From positions 62,001 through 126,000 of the forward strand of contig NZ_BSFC01000044.1 of assembly GCF_027922145.1 (NCBI RefSeq): a stretch of 64,000 nt of DNA, written 5' to 3'. A program made the translations under genes and the position numbers. Positions 1 to 8,809 of the stretch are shown here, piece after piece. The notes below the pieces were generated by a model. It made no database searches. It was not told the DNA's origin and saw only the letters and a list, made by a program, of their open reading frames with translations. This DNA comes from Novosphingobium resinovorum (GTDB lineage Bacteria; Pseudomonadota; Alphaproteobacteria; Sphingomonadales; Sphingomonadaceae). The first letter of the stretch is position 1. Each line of letters opens with the position of its first letter.

Positions 1-433
1 GGAAGGTGCGCTTGCCCAGTTCCTGGCGCACGACCGAGGAGAGGATCGGTTCGAGCTGCTGCGTCACCCGCTCGCTGGTGCCGGCGGAGCGGACCATCTT
101 GATCGGATCGACGATGCGGTAGCGGGCATAGGCGTCCACGTTCAGCCGCTGCTGGTCGGTGGAGAGCACCTGCTGTTGCTGCATGTCGACCGAAAGCAGG
201 CGCTTGTCGATGCGGATCACCTGCTCGACCAGCGGGATGCGCCAGTGCACGCCCGCGCCGGTCTGCCCGTAGGCCGCGTTGGCGATATAGGGGTTGTAGA
301 CCCGCACCGGGCGGCCGGTCTGGACGACGACCGCCTGCTCGTCCTCGGGAACGACGATGGTGCTCATCATCAATCCGACGACGACGGCGCCCGCCGCGAT
401 CCACGCGGCCTTGTAGTCATGCCACAGGTTCAT
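1..433 (-). CDS. hflC: HflC, SPFH-domain protease modulator (partial; C-terminus lies beyond the left edge)
   Basis: About 144 N-terminal residues are present. The protein begins MNLWHDYKAAW, followed by a hydrophobic anchor (AAGAVVVGLMMSTIVV) and the start of an SPFH/band-7 domain (EQAVVVQTGRPVRVYNP, then GAGVHWRIPLVEQV). In this family HflC pairs with HflK in a large inner-membrane, periplasm-facing complex that regulates the FtsH protease. The start ATG (433-431) overlaps the hflK stop as ATGA, so the two are translationally coupled in the usual hflK-hflC order. Identification is secure; only the C-terminal half is missing, because of the window edge. Confidence 0.93.
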   Translation of the reverse strand, partial: MNLWHDYKAAWIAAGAVVVGLMMSTIVVPEDEQAVVVQTGRPVRVYNPYIANAAYGQTGAGVHWRIPLVEQVIRIDKRLLSVDMQQQQVLSTDQQRLNVDAYARYRIVDPIKMVRSAGTSERVTQQLEPILSSVVRQELGKRTF

Positions 434-1593
434 CACTGACCTCCCGTGCTGGTCGGTACGCTGACCGAGGTGTCGGGAGCGGGTGCGGCACGGCGCTGCA
501 TCTCGGGCAGCGGCAGGACGGTGTTCACGCCCTTTTCGCCGACCACCGTGTCATTGTCGCGCAGGACGCGTTCCATCGTTTCGTAGTACATGCGGCGCTT
601 GGTCACTTCGGGGGCGAGCCTGTATTCCTCGTAGACCTTGTCGAACGAGCTGGCATCGCCCTGGGCGCGGGCGATTACCTGCTGCGCCCAGGCGCGCGCC
701 TCGGAACGGTCGCGCTCGGCTTCCTGCTGGGCGACGTTGACGTTGTCGAACGCGCCCTTGGTCTTGGCGGGCGGGTCGGCCTTCTTGATCTCGACGCCCT
801 GGATGGCGATGCCCGAGCGGTAGAAGTCGAGGATGCGCTGCATGCGCTCGCCCACGTCCTGCTCGACTTGCGCACGGCCTGCACCGGACAGAGCCTGGCC
901 CAGCGAGACTTGCGCGATCGAGGCGCGCATCGCGGCCTCGGCCACTTCCTGTACGGTGCCGTCCGGGTCGGCGAGGCGGAAGGTGTAGTCCTTCAGGCCC
1001 TTGATGTTCCAGCGCACGAGGTAGCTGAGATCGACCAGGCTCTTGTCGCTGGTGAGCATCAGCTTCTCGTTCTCGTTGTCGGGCACGGCCACGACCTGGA
1101 ACGAGCTGACATCGACGACCTTCACCTGCTCGATCGGCCAAGGGAGGGTCAGGCTCACGCCCGAATCGACGGTGCGCGAATACTGGCCGAGCGTGGTGAC
1201 CACGCCCTGTTCCTTGGGGCCGAGCATGTGGACGCTGGAGAAACCGAGCACCACCAGCACGGCGGCGCCGATGCCGAGCGGCAGCCACGACTTGCCGTCC
1301 GGACGGCGCGGCAGGTTGGGGAAGCCGCCGGGGCCGCGCGGGCCGCCGCCTCCGCCACCGGGGCGCCGCTGGTCGCCGCGCCGAAAGATGTCCTCGATGC
1401 TGGCCGAGCGGCGGGGCGGGGTGCCCTCTCCGCTGGGGAGCCAGGGATTGCGGGGGCCTTTGCGCTCGGGGGTTTCGGACTGCGGCTCGTCGGGCTGGCT
1501 GCCGGATGCGTCTGCGCCGTCGGACCCGTCGCCGTCTCCGCTACCGCCGCCGTCATTGCCGCCGCCGCCCCACGGGCTGTTGCGTCCCGTCAT
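433..1593 (-). CDS. hflK: HflK, SPFH-domain FtsH modulator
   Basis: HflK is the partner of HflC in the membrane complex that modulates FtsH. From the chosen ATG the protein has about 386 residues: a Gly/Ser/Asp-rich N-terminus (MTGRNSPWGGGG), a proline-rich segment, one membrane helix (LGIGAAVLVVLGFSSVHML), then the SPFH domain (KEQGVVTTLGQYSRTVDSG) and a coiled region rich in Gln, Ala and Glu (QQEAERDRSEARAWAQQ). I chose 1593 because it gives the HflK-like NPWGG-type N-terminus and has GGGAA upstream. An in-frame ATG at 1659 is the main alternative. The reading frame stays open to 1791, but that extension is Arg-rich and has no family resemblance. Confidence 0.9.
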   Translation of the reverse strand: MTGRNSPWGGGGNDGGGSGDGDGSDGADASGSQPDEPQSETPERKGPRNPWLPSGEGTPPRRSASIEDIFRRGDQRRPGGGGGGPRGPGGFPNLPRRPDGKSWLPLGIGAAVLVVLGFSSVHMLGPKEQGVVTTLGQYSRTVDSGVSLTLPWPIEQVKVVDVSSFQVVAVPDNENEKLMLTSDKSLVDLSYLVRWNIKGLKDYTFRLADPDGTVQEVAEAAMRASIAQVSLGQALSGAGRAQVEQDVGERMQRILDFYRSGIAIQGVEIKKADPPAKTKGAFDNVNVAQQEAERDRSEARAWAQQVIARAQGDASSFDKVYEEYRLAPEVTKRRMYYETMERVLRDNDTVVGEKGVNTVLPLPEMQRRAAPAPDTSVSVPTSTGGQ

Positions 1594-1808
1594 CTGGGAA
1601 ATTCCCGTTCCGTCCCCCGGCACGCCGCCAGGCGTGTCTGCACCACCGATAGCTGTCATGAGGCTATCTATAAGAACCCCTCGGGCAAATAACAGTGCCT
1701 CTCTTGCCCTTTTTCCCCGCGTACGCCACCTGAGCGGCGAGCGCCGGGGTATCCCTCGGCCATGACGGACACGCCGGAAACGAACCGGCAATCTACTGGA
1801 GACGACGA

Positions 1809-2813
1809 GTGAGCAGCGCCGAAGGTCTTGGGGCAGGAACCGAAAGCGACGATCTCAAGGCGCTGCTTCGGCCCGAGGCCGCAGCGCGTGTCCAGTCGCT
1901 GCGCGCGGCGGACGGCCGCGCGACGCTGGTTCTCGATGCGACCGGCCTCGATGCGGCGGCGCGGGCAGGACTGGAAGCGCATGTGCGCGATGCGCTTGGC
2001 GGCAAAGTCGCCGAAGTGCGCGTGGCGATGATGGCGGATAAAACCGAGCCCGCACCACCCAAGGGACCACGCATCATCGCGGTCGGATCGGGCAAGGGCG
2101 GCGTCGGCAAATCCACGCTTTCGGCCAATCTCGCGGTGGCGCTGGCCCGGATGGGACGGCGTGTTGGCCTCGTCGATGCGGACATCTACGGTCCCTCGCA
2201 GGCGCGTCTGCTCGGCACTGAGGGCCAGCGCGCCACGGCGCACGAAGGCAGGCTGGTTCCCGTCGAGAGCCGGTGGGGCGTCCCGGCGCTGTCGATGGCG
2301 CACCTCTCCAATGCCGGGCAGGCGATCGCCTGGCGCGGGCCGAAGATCTCCGGCGCGCTGCTCCAGCTGGTCGAGGGGCACTGGGAAGGCGCCGAAGTGC
2401 TCATCGTCGACCTGCCGCCCGGCACCGGCGACGTGCAGCTCACCATGCTCCAGCGCTGCAAGCCCGCAGGCGCGGTGATCGTCTCCACCCCGCAGGACCT
2501 GGCGCTGATCGACGCGACCCGCGCGGTCGAGCTGTTCACCAAAGGCGGCGTCCCCGTCGTCGGCGTGGTCGAGAACATGGCGGGCTATGCCTGCCCCCAC
2601 TGCGGCGAAGTCAGCGATCCCTTCGGCTGCGGCGGCGCGGAAGCCTCCGCGAAGGAGATGGACGTGCCCTTCCTCGGCCGCATCCCCCTCGACATCGCAA
2701 TCCGGCGCGAGGCTGATGCGGGCACGCCCACCGCGGCCGGGACCGGCCCGCAAGCCGAAGCCTTCACCGGGCTCGCCGCGCAAGTCGCGGCCTGGCTGGA
2801 CGCCAACCCCTGA
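1809..2813 (+). CDS. mrp: Mrp/ApbC-family P-loop ATPase, iron-sulfur cluster carrier
   Basis: The 334-residue protein has an N-terminal MIP18-like region (about 1-75), then an Mrp/NBP35 ATPase domain with the deviant Walker A GSGKGGVGKST (93-103), switch motif DADIYGPSQ (123-131) and Walker B-like IVDLPPGTGD (199-208). A CPHC pair (Cys262, Cys265) is the conserved site for a bridging [4Fe-4S] cluster at the dimer interface. The family transfers Fe-S clusters to apoproteins in the cytoplasm. The start is GTG with GGAG about seven bases upstream. It is divergent from hflK and overlaps the next gene by TGATG, implying coupling to the molybdenum hydroxylase. Confidence 0.93.
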   Translation: MSSAEGLGAGTESDDLKALLRPEAAARVQSLRAADGRATLVLDATGLDAAARAGLEAHVRDALGGKVAEVRVAMMADKTEPAPPKGPRIIAVGSGKGGVGKSTLSANLAVALARMGRRVGLVDADIYGPSQARLLGTEGQRATAHEGRLVPVESRWGVPALSMAHLSNAGQAIAWRGPKISGALLQLVEGHWEGAEVLIVDLPPGTGDVQLTMLQRCKPAGAVIVSTPQDLALIDATRAVELFTKGGVPVVGVVENMAGYACPHCGEVSDPFGCGGAEASAKEMDVPFLGRIPLDIAIRREADAGTPTAAGTGPQAEAFTGLAAQVAAWLDANP

Positions 2814-5083
2814 TGGCGGTGAGCCGCCGTAACGTGCTCATCGGAGCGCTGGCAGGCGGCGGGCTCGCGCTCGGCTACATGCTGCGCCCGCGCAGCTATC
2901 CGCTGCCGCTGCAGCCGCGCGAGGGGGAGTTCGCCTTCGATGCGTGGATCAGGATCGGTACGGACGGTGTCGTCACCGTTTCGGTCCCGCAAGTGGAGAT
3001 GGGGCAGGGCGTCACCACGCTCATTCCGCAGATCGTCGCGCATGAACTCGGCGCGGACTGGCGGCAGGTCGCCGCCGAGCCAGCCCCCGTGAGTGCCCTT
3101 TACGCCAACCTCGCGCTGGCGGCGAAGTGGGCTCCGCTCTGGATGCCGCTGCTACCCTCGCTGGCGGATGAACCGGACGACCTCCTGACCCGCCGCTGGG
3201 CCGAGAGCCACGTCTTCGACGTCACCGCCGACGGCACCGAGATCGCCGCCTACGAGGCCGGAGCCCGCGCCGCCGCCGCCTCTGCCCGCGCGATGCTGGC
3301 GCAGGCCGCCGCCGCCCGCTGGAGCGTCGCCTGGGAGGAGTGCGAGGTCGCGAACGGCTTCGTCACGCACGAAAACAAGAAGCTGCCTTTCGGCCCGCTG
3401 GCCTCCGAGGCTGCCCGCTTTTCCCCGCCCTCGACCCCGCCGCTGCGCCCTGAAGCCATGGCCGAGCGTCCGGGCGAATTCCCGCCCGGCGCGCGCCTCA
3501 GCTATCCGCGTCTCGACCTGCCTTCCAAGGTCGATGGCTCGTGGACTTTCGCAGGCGACGTGCGCCTGCCCGACATGGTCTTCGCCGCGATCCGCCATGG
3601 CCCGATCGGCAGGAAGATCTTCCTCTCCGACCTCGACGAGAGCGCGGCGAAGGACATGCTCGGCTTCCTGCGCACCGTCCGCAGCCCGGAAGGAGACGCC
3701 GCATGGGTCGCCGCCGTCGCCACCGACGGCTGGGCCGCCGAGCAGGCGCTGACCCGCATGGAACCGGGTTTCCGCGTCGCTGCCGGGGCCGAATCCGACG
3801 CCGTCGACACCGCGATGGACGAGGCGCTTCACAATGCCGACGCGCACCGCATCTATTCGGCGGGCGACATGGCGCTCGTGAAGGACCGCCTGCCGATCCA
3901 ACTCGGCTACGAAGTCTCTCCCGCAATCCACGTCACCATCGAAACCGCCGCCGCGACTGCGTGGCTCCACGACGGCAAGCTGGAACTCTGGGTCGGCACG
4001 CAGGCCCCGCAAGCCACGCGCGAGGCTGTCGCGGCGGCACTCGGCATGGCGGTGCGCGACGTCGTGCTCTACCCCGTCGCGATCGGCGGCAGCTTCGACC
4101 GCCGCCTTGAATTCGGCCATGCCGTGGAGGCCGCGCTGATCGCCAGGGAGGTGGGCAAGCCCGTCCAGCTCACATGGTCCCGGCGTGAGGAATTCCGCGC
4201 CGGCCTGCCCCGTGCGCCGGTCTCGGCGGTGATGGCCGCGCGTCCCGATACCGACGGCCAGATCGCCGGCTGGCGCGCGCGCATCACCGTACCCGCGACC
4301 GCGCGCGAGTTCGGCCGCCGCCTGCTGGGCGGCGAGGCGCCTTACGAAGCCCTCGAAGCAGTCGCGCTCGATGCCGATCCGATGGCGCTCGAAGGCGCGG
4401 TGCCGCCTTACGCCATTCCCAACCTCGCGATCGACCATGTCCCCGTGCGCGTCGGCCTGCCCACTGCCCGGATGCGCGGCAATGCCCACGGCTGGACCGC
4501 CTTCTTCAACGAGAGCTTCGTCGACGAACTTGCCCACAAGGCGGGGCGCGAGCCCTTGTCCTACCGCATGGCGATGCTGGGCCACGACCCGCGCCTCGCC
4601 GCCTGCCTCCAGCGCGTCGCGGCGCTGGCGCAATGGGGCGGCGGCTCGGATGCCAGCGGGCAGGGGCTTGCCTGCCACGTGATAGGAAACGGCCGCATCG
4701 CCGTCATCGCCAGCGCCCGGCGCGAGGCCGAAGGCGTGCGGGTCGACCGCCTGAGCGCCGTCGCCGACGTGGGCCGCATCGTCAATCTCGACATCGCCCG
4801 CCAGCAGATCGAGGGCGGGCTGGTCTTCGGCCTCGGCCTCGCGCTCGGCTGCGCGGTGCGTTATGCAGGCGGGCGGCCGGACAGCGAGAGCCTCGCCGCG
4901 ATGGGCCTGCCGACGCTGGCCGACTGCCCCGCGATCGAGGTGGACTTCATCGAGAGCAAGGAAGACCCCGCCGATCCGGGCGAGCTGGGCGTCGCCGCCG
5001 TCGCCCCGGCCGTCGCCAACGCACTTTTCTCGGCGACGGGCCTGCGCCTGCGCCGCCTCCCCTTCTTTGCCGAGGACGTATGA
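2813..5083 (+). CDS. Xanthine dehydrogenase-family molybdopterin-binding subunit (IorB-like), Tat-type N-terminus
   Basis: The 756-residue protein resembles the large molybdopterin-cytosine-dinucleotide subunit of periplasmic aldehyde oxidase/isoquinoline 1-oxidoreductase enzymes. The N-terminus MAVSRRNVLIGALAGGGLAL is a twin-arginine-type signal. The substrate-channel motif VPQVEMGQGVTT lies near residue 62. The C-terminal GELGVAAVAPAVANALF aligns with the family's GEPG-APA-ANA motif, keeping the likely catalytic Glu724. No [2Fe-2S] or FAD subunit is adjacent; the gene is flanked by and coupled to an Fe-S carrier (mrp) and ferrochelatase (ATGA overlap at 5080-5083). The substrate cannot be predicted. 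A partner small subunit must be encoded elsewhere, or the enzyme uses another electron acceptor. Confidence 0.85.
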   Translation: MAVSRRNVLIGALAGGGLALGYMLRPRSYPLPLQPREGEFAFDAWIRIGTDGVVTVSVPQVEMGQGVTTLIPQIVAHELGADWRQVAAEPAPVSALYANLALAAKWAPLWMPLLPSLADEPDDLLTRRWAESHVFDVTADGTEIAAYEAGARAAAASARAMLAQAAAARWSVAWEECEVANGFVTHENKKLPFGPLASEAARFSPPSTPPLRPEAMAERPGEFPPGARLSYPRLDLPSKVDGSWTFAGDVRLPDMVFAAIRHGPIGRKIFLSDLDESAAKDMLGFLRTVRSPEGDAAWVAAVATDGWAAEQALTRMEPGFRVAAGAESDAVDTAMDEALHNADAHRIYSAGDMALVKDRLPIQLGYEVSPAIHVTIETAAATAWLHDGKLELWVGTQAPQATREAVAAALGMAVRDVVLYPVAIGGSFDRRLEFGHAVEAALIAREVGKPVQLTWSRREEFRAGLPRAPVSAVMAARPDTDGQIAGWRARITVPATAREFGRRLLGGEAPYEALEAVALDADPMALEGAVPPYAIPNLAIDHVPVRVGLPTARMRGNAHGWTAFFNESFVDELAHKAGREPLSYRMAMLGHDPRLAACLQRVAALAQWGGGSDASGQGLACHVIGNGRIAVIASARREAEGVRVDRLSAVADVGRIVNLDIARQQIEGGLVFGLGLALGCAVRYAGGRPDSESLAAMGLPTLADCPAIEVDFIESKEDPADPGELGVAAVAPAVANALFSATGLRLRRLPFFAEDV

Positions 5084-6111
5084 AACCGCCTGAGCTCCCG
5101 CCAGAACACCCGTCCGTCGCGACCGGAGGCGTCGGCGTCCTTCTCGTCAACCTCGGCACGCCCGATGCGCCCACGCCCGATGCGGTGCGCCGCTACCTTG
5201 CCGAATTCCTCTCCGACCCACGCGTGGTGGAGATCCCGGCGATCGCGTGGAAGCCGATCCTCCACGGCATCATCCTGCGCACCCGTCCGGCGAAGTCCGC
5301 CCATGCCTACAGCCAGGTCTGGACGCCCGAGGGTTCGCCGCTCGCCGCCATTACCGCCGCGCAGGCCCGCGCGCTTCAGGAGCGGCTGGGCAATACGGTC
5401 ACCGTGGATTGGGCGATGCGCTACGGCAATCCCTCACTCCCCTTGCGCCTGCAGGCGATGAAGGATGCAGGGATCGATCGTATCCTCGTCGCCCCGCTCT
5501 ACCCGCAGTATTCGGGGGCGACGACCGCCTCGGTGATGGACAAGCTGGGCGACGCCCTGCGCGCCATGCGCTGGCAGCCCGCGCTGCGCACGCTGCCGCC
5601 CTACCACGACGATTCGGCCTATATCGCCGCGCTGGAGGAAGACGTCGTCGCGCATGTGTCCGCGCTCGATTTCACGCCGGAAGTGCTGCTGCTCTCCTAC
5701 CACGGCATGCCCGAGCGCACACTGCACCTCGGCGATCCCTACCATTGCCACTGCCGCAAGACCTCGCGCCTGCTGACCGAGCGGCTGGCCCTGCGCCTGC
5801 CGGACCTGCGCGTCGAGACCAGCTTCCAGTCCCGCTTCGGCCGCGCCAAATGGCTCGAACCCGCCACCGAGACCGTGCTTGTGGCCGAGGCAAAGGCCGG
5901 CACCCGGCGCCTCGCCATCCTGGCCCCCGGCTTCTCGGCCGATTGCGTGGAAACGCTGGAGGAACTGGCGATCCGCGGCCGCGAGGTTTTCGAGGAAGCG
6001 GGCGGCGAGCGCCTCGCCGTCCTCCCCTGCCTCAACGCCCGCGAACCGGGCATGGCGATGCTCGAAGCCCTCGCGCGGCGCGAGTTGTCGGGCTGGGTTG
6101 CAGCAATTTAA
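5080..6111 (+). CDS. hemH: Ferrochelatase
   Basis: The 343-residue product inserts Fe2+ into protoporphyrin IX in the last step of haem synthesis. Family motifs include GVLLVNLGTPDAP near the N-terminus, LYPQYSGATTASV in the middle, and the active-site segment LLSYHGMPERTLHLGDPYHC with its catalytic His. SRFGRAKWLEP and the C-terminal APGFSADCVETLEEL segment are also typical. The start ATG overlaps the upstream stop (ATGA), so it is read through from the mrp/hydroxylase pair. Length is normal for bacterial HemH. Confidence 0.96.
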   Translation: MKPPELPPEHPSVATGGVGVLLVNLGTPDAPTPDAVRRYLAEFLSDPRVVEIPAIAWKPILHGIILRTRPAKSAHAYSQVWTPEGSPLAAITAAQARALQERLGNTVTVDWAMRYGNPSLPLRLQAMKDAGIDRILVAPLYPQYSGATTASVMDKLGDALRAMRWQPALRTLPPYHDDSAYIAALEEDVVAHVSALDFTPEVLLLSYHGMPERTLHLGDPYHCHCRKTSRLLTERLALRLPDLRVETSFQSRFGRAKWLEPATETVLVAEAKAGTRRLAILAPGFSADCVETLEELAIRGREVFEEAGGERLAVLPCLNAREPGMAMLEALARRELSGWVAAI

Positions 6112-6172
6112 CTGTCGGTAGCGGCACGTTTGTTCCAACTCTGTTCCCGTTCAGAGGGAAGGATTTTGGATC

Positions 6173-7129
6173 ATGCGCGAGGCGGACTATCTCCAGCCCG
6201 ACTTTGCTTATGGTGGGCCGGAGAAATCGGCGTCCGGCGGCCCGGGCGTGGCGCTGTCGATCTATGCCAACCGCGCCCACTTGCGCGCCACCTTGCGCGA
6301 GGACGCAGACGCGGCCGGCATGCGCATCGTCGCTGCCGCACCCCTTGCCGATCTCGTCACCATGGGGGAGGGGCTGGCGCAGGCCCGCCTTGCCGACGTG
6401 GTGCTGGTCGATTGCCCGCAGGTCGATGCGGGGGTGCTGGCGGCGCTCGCCCGGCTGGACTTGCGCGCGGCAGGCGGCGCGACGCGGCTGATCGTCTCGA
6501 CCGGGGTGGAGGCGCTGGACGATGTCTTCGCCTGCATGGACCAGTCCTCGCCCGTCCTGCTTGTCGATCCCGACCGCGCGGAGCGGGTACTGGCGCTGGG
6601 CCGCGTGCTGGCGACGATGCCCTCCGGACGTGTTCGCGAACTTTCCGACGACGACCGCCTGATGCTGCTGCGCCTGACCGAGCAGGTGGGCCAGATCGCG
6701 GGCCGTATCGATCGCCTTGATGCGGGCGGTATCCCCGCGCCGCTCCCCGCCGTCCCCGCCGCCGGTTTCTCGCCGGGCCAGCTTCCCGACGCGCGGCTGG
6801 TCCGCCGGATCATCCGCCAGCGCCAGTTGCGTGCGCGCTTCCTCGACAACGATCTCTTCGCCGATCCCGCCTGGGATATGCTGCTGGACCTCACCGCCTC
6901 GCGCCTCGAAGGCAAGCGGGTCTCGGTGACCTCGCTCTGCATCGCTTCCGGAGTGCCGCCGACCACGGCGCTGCGCTGGATCGGCCAGATGGTCGATGCG
7001 GGCCTTTTCGTGCGCCTCAGCGACGGCGCCGACAAGCGCCGCGCCTTCATCGACCTCAGCGAAAAGGCGCTGCAGGCCATGGCCCGCTATTTCACGGAGA
7101 TCGCCCTCACGGCCCCGGCGCCGATCTGA
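6173..7129 (+). CDS. Winged-helix (MarR-like) regulator with an N-terminal degenerate receiver-like domain
   Basis: The protein has 318 residues. The first 150 or so alternate hydrophobic strands and helices in a flavodoxin/receiver-like pattern (DVVLVDCPQVDAG, then TRLIVSTGVEALDDV and PVLLVDPDRAE), without a convincing phospho-acceptor context. The C-terminal 110 residues look like a MarR-type winged helix: VSVTSLCIASGVPPTTALRW as helix-turn-helix, then LVDAGLFVRL-like wing residues, the DKRRAFIDLS motif and a last long helix. A GGAT lies just before the ATG. It is followed by two flavoprotein genes on the same strand. The role is unknown; a DNA-binding regulator is the best reading. Confidence 0.7.
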   Translation: MREADYLQPDFAYGGPEKSASGGPGVALSIYANRAHLRATLREDADAAGMRIVAAAPLADLVTMGEGLAQARLADVVLVDCPQVDAGVLAALARLDLRAAGGATRLIVSTGVEALDDVFACMDQSSPVLLVDPDRAERVLALGRVLATMPSGRVRELSDDDRLMLLRLTEQVGQIAGRIDRLDAGGIPAPLPAVPAAGFSPGQLPDARLVRRIIRQRQLRARFLDNDLFADPAWDMLLDLTASRLEGKRVSVTSLCIASGVPPTTALRWIGQMVDAGLFVRLSDGADKRRAFIDLSEKALQAMARYFTEIALTAPAPI

Positions 7130-7183
7130 GCGCCGCATACGCAGCCATGGCGTTCGGGCGCGCCAGCGTATAAAGGCGCGCGG

Positions 7184-8809
7184 ATGCTTCGCCTCACCGA
7201 CATTGCCCTGCCGCTCGACCATACGCCCGCCGATCTCGACGCGGCGGTCGTCCAGCGCCTCGCCATCGCGCCTGCGGACCTCGAGCGCGTCACCGTGTTT
7301 CGCCGGGGCAACGACGCGCGGCGCAAGAACGCGATCAAGCTGGTCTACGCGCTCGACGTCACGGTGAAGGACGAAGCCGAAGTGCTCGCCCGCTTCGCCG
7401 ACGACCAGCACGTGCGCCCCACGCCGGATATCGCCTACAAGTTCCCCGTCCGCGCGCCCGAGGGCTGGGAAGGCCCGCGCCCGGTCGTCATCGGCGCAGG
7501 CCCTTGCGGCCTCCTCGCTGCGCTGATCCTCGCGCAGATGGGCCTCAAACCCATCATCATCGAGCGCGGCAAGGCGGTGCGCGAACGGACCAAGGACACC
7601 TGGGGCCTGTGGCGCCGCTCGGAACTGAACCCGGAAAGCAACGTGCAGTTCGGCGAGGGCGGGGCGGGCACGTTCTCCGACGGCAAGCTCTACAGCCGCA
7701 TCAAGGACCCGCGCCACCTCGGCCGCAAGGTTCTGACCGAGTTCGTCAAGGCCGGCGCGCCCGAGGACATCCTCACCGAAGCGCATCCGCACATCGGCAC
7801 TTTTCGCCTCGTCACCATGGTCATGTCCATGCGCGAGACGATCGAGCAATTGGGCGGCGAATACCGCTTCAGCACCCGCGTCGAGGATTTCGAGATCGAA
7901 GGACAGGGCGACGAACGCCGCCTCAAGGGCCTGCACCTCTCGACCGGCGAATACCTTGCCGCCGAGCACGTTATCATGGCCGTGGGCCACTCCGCACGCG
8001 ACACCTTCGAGGTGCTGCACAACCGCGGCGTGCACATCGAGGCCAAGCCGTTCTCCATCGGCGTGCGCATCGAACATCCGCAAAGCTGGGTGGACAAGGC
8101 GCGTTACGGGGCCTGCGCGGGCAACCCGATCCTCGGCGCGGCGGCCTATGCCATCTCGCACAAGGCGAAGAACGGGCGCACCGTCTATTCGTTCTGCATG
8201 TGCCCGGGCGGCCGCGTCGTCGCGGCGGCGAGCGAGGAGGGCGGCGTCGTCACCAACGGCATGAGCCAGTATTCGCGCGCAGAGTTCAACGCCAATTCCG
8301 GCCTTGTCGTGGACATCAGCCCCGAACGCGACTTCCCCGGCCATCCGCTCGCCGGGATCGCGCTTCAGCGCAAGTTCGAGAAGCTGGCCTACGTGGCGGG
8401 CGGATCGGACTACCGCGCGCCGGGCCAGAAGGTGGCGGATTTCATGGCCGGACGCCCCTCGAGCGAACTGGGCGAGGTCAACCCCAGCTACCAGCCCGGC
8501 ATCCGCCTGACCGACCTCGCACAATGCCTGCCCGACTACGTCGTCGAGGCGATCCGCGAGGCGCTGCCGGTGTTCGGCCGCCAGGTGCCCGGTTACGATC
8601 ATCCCGACGTCGTCATGACCGGGGTGGAGACGCGCTCATCCTCGCCTGTCCGGATCGGTCGCGACAAGGACTGCCAGAGCCTCAACACGCGCGGCCTCTA
8701 CCCGGCGGGTGAAGGCGCCGGCTATGCGGGCGGCATCCTTTCCGCCGCCGTCGACGGCATCCGCGTGGCCGAGGCGCTGGCTCTGGAACTGGTCGGTACG
8801 CCCGAATGA
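7184..8809 (+). CDS. FAD-dependent dehydrogenase, COG2509-type
   Basis: The 541-residue protein has an N-terminal 100-residue region typical of the uncharacterised FAD-dependent dehydrogenase group (COG2509). It then has the dinucleotide-binding motif VVIGAGPCGLLAALILAQMG near residue 105, the FGEGGAGTFSDGKLYSR segment, and a C-terminal flavin-contact motif (GLYPAGEGAGYAGGILSAAV). Such proteins bind FAD and probably NAD(P)H; no physiological substrate is established. It overlaps the next flavoprotein gene by four bases (ATGA at 8806-8809), so the two are probably co-translated and may act on related metabolites. Confidence 0.85.
   Translation: MLRLTDIALPLDHTPADLDAAVVQRLAIAPADLERVTVFRRGNDARRKNAIKLVYALDVTVKDEAEVLARFADDQHVRPTPDIAYKFPVRAPEGWEGPRPVVIGAGPCGLLAALILAQMGLKPIIIERGKAVRERTKDTWGLWRRSELNPESNVQFGEGGAGTFSDGKLYSRIKDPRHLGRKVLTEFVKAGAPEDILTEAHPHIGTFRLVTMVMSMRETIEQLGGEYRFSTRVEDFEIEGQGDERRLKGLHLSTGEYLAAEHVIMAVGHSARDTFEVLHNRGVHIEAKPFSIGVRIEHPQSWVDKARYGACAGNPILGAAAYAISHKAKNGRTVYSFCMCPGGRVVAAASEEGGVVTNGMSQYSRAEFNANSGLVVDISPERDFPGHPLAGIALQRKFEKLAYVAGGSDYRAPGQKVADFMAGRPSSELGEVNPSYQPGIRLTDLAQCLPDYVVEAIREALPVFGRQVPGYDHPDVVMTGVETRSSSPVRIGRDKDCQSLNTRGLYPAGEGAGYAGGILSAAVDGIRVAEALALELVGTPE

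Noticed and set aside
1594..1791. N-terminal extension of hflK to 1791
   Set aside because: The added residues are Arg-rich and lack HflK character, and they would remove most of the divergent promoter space toward mrp.
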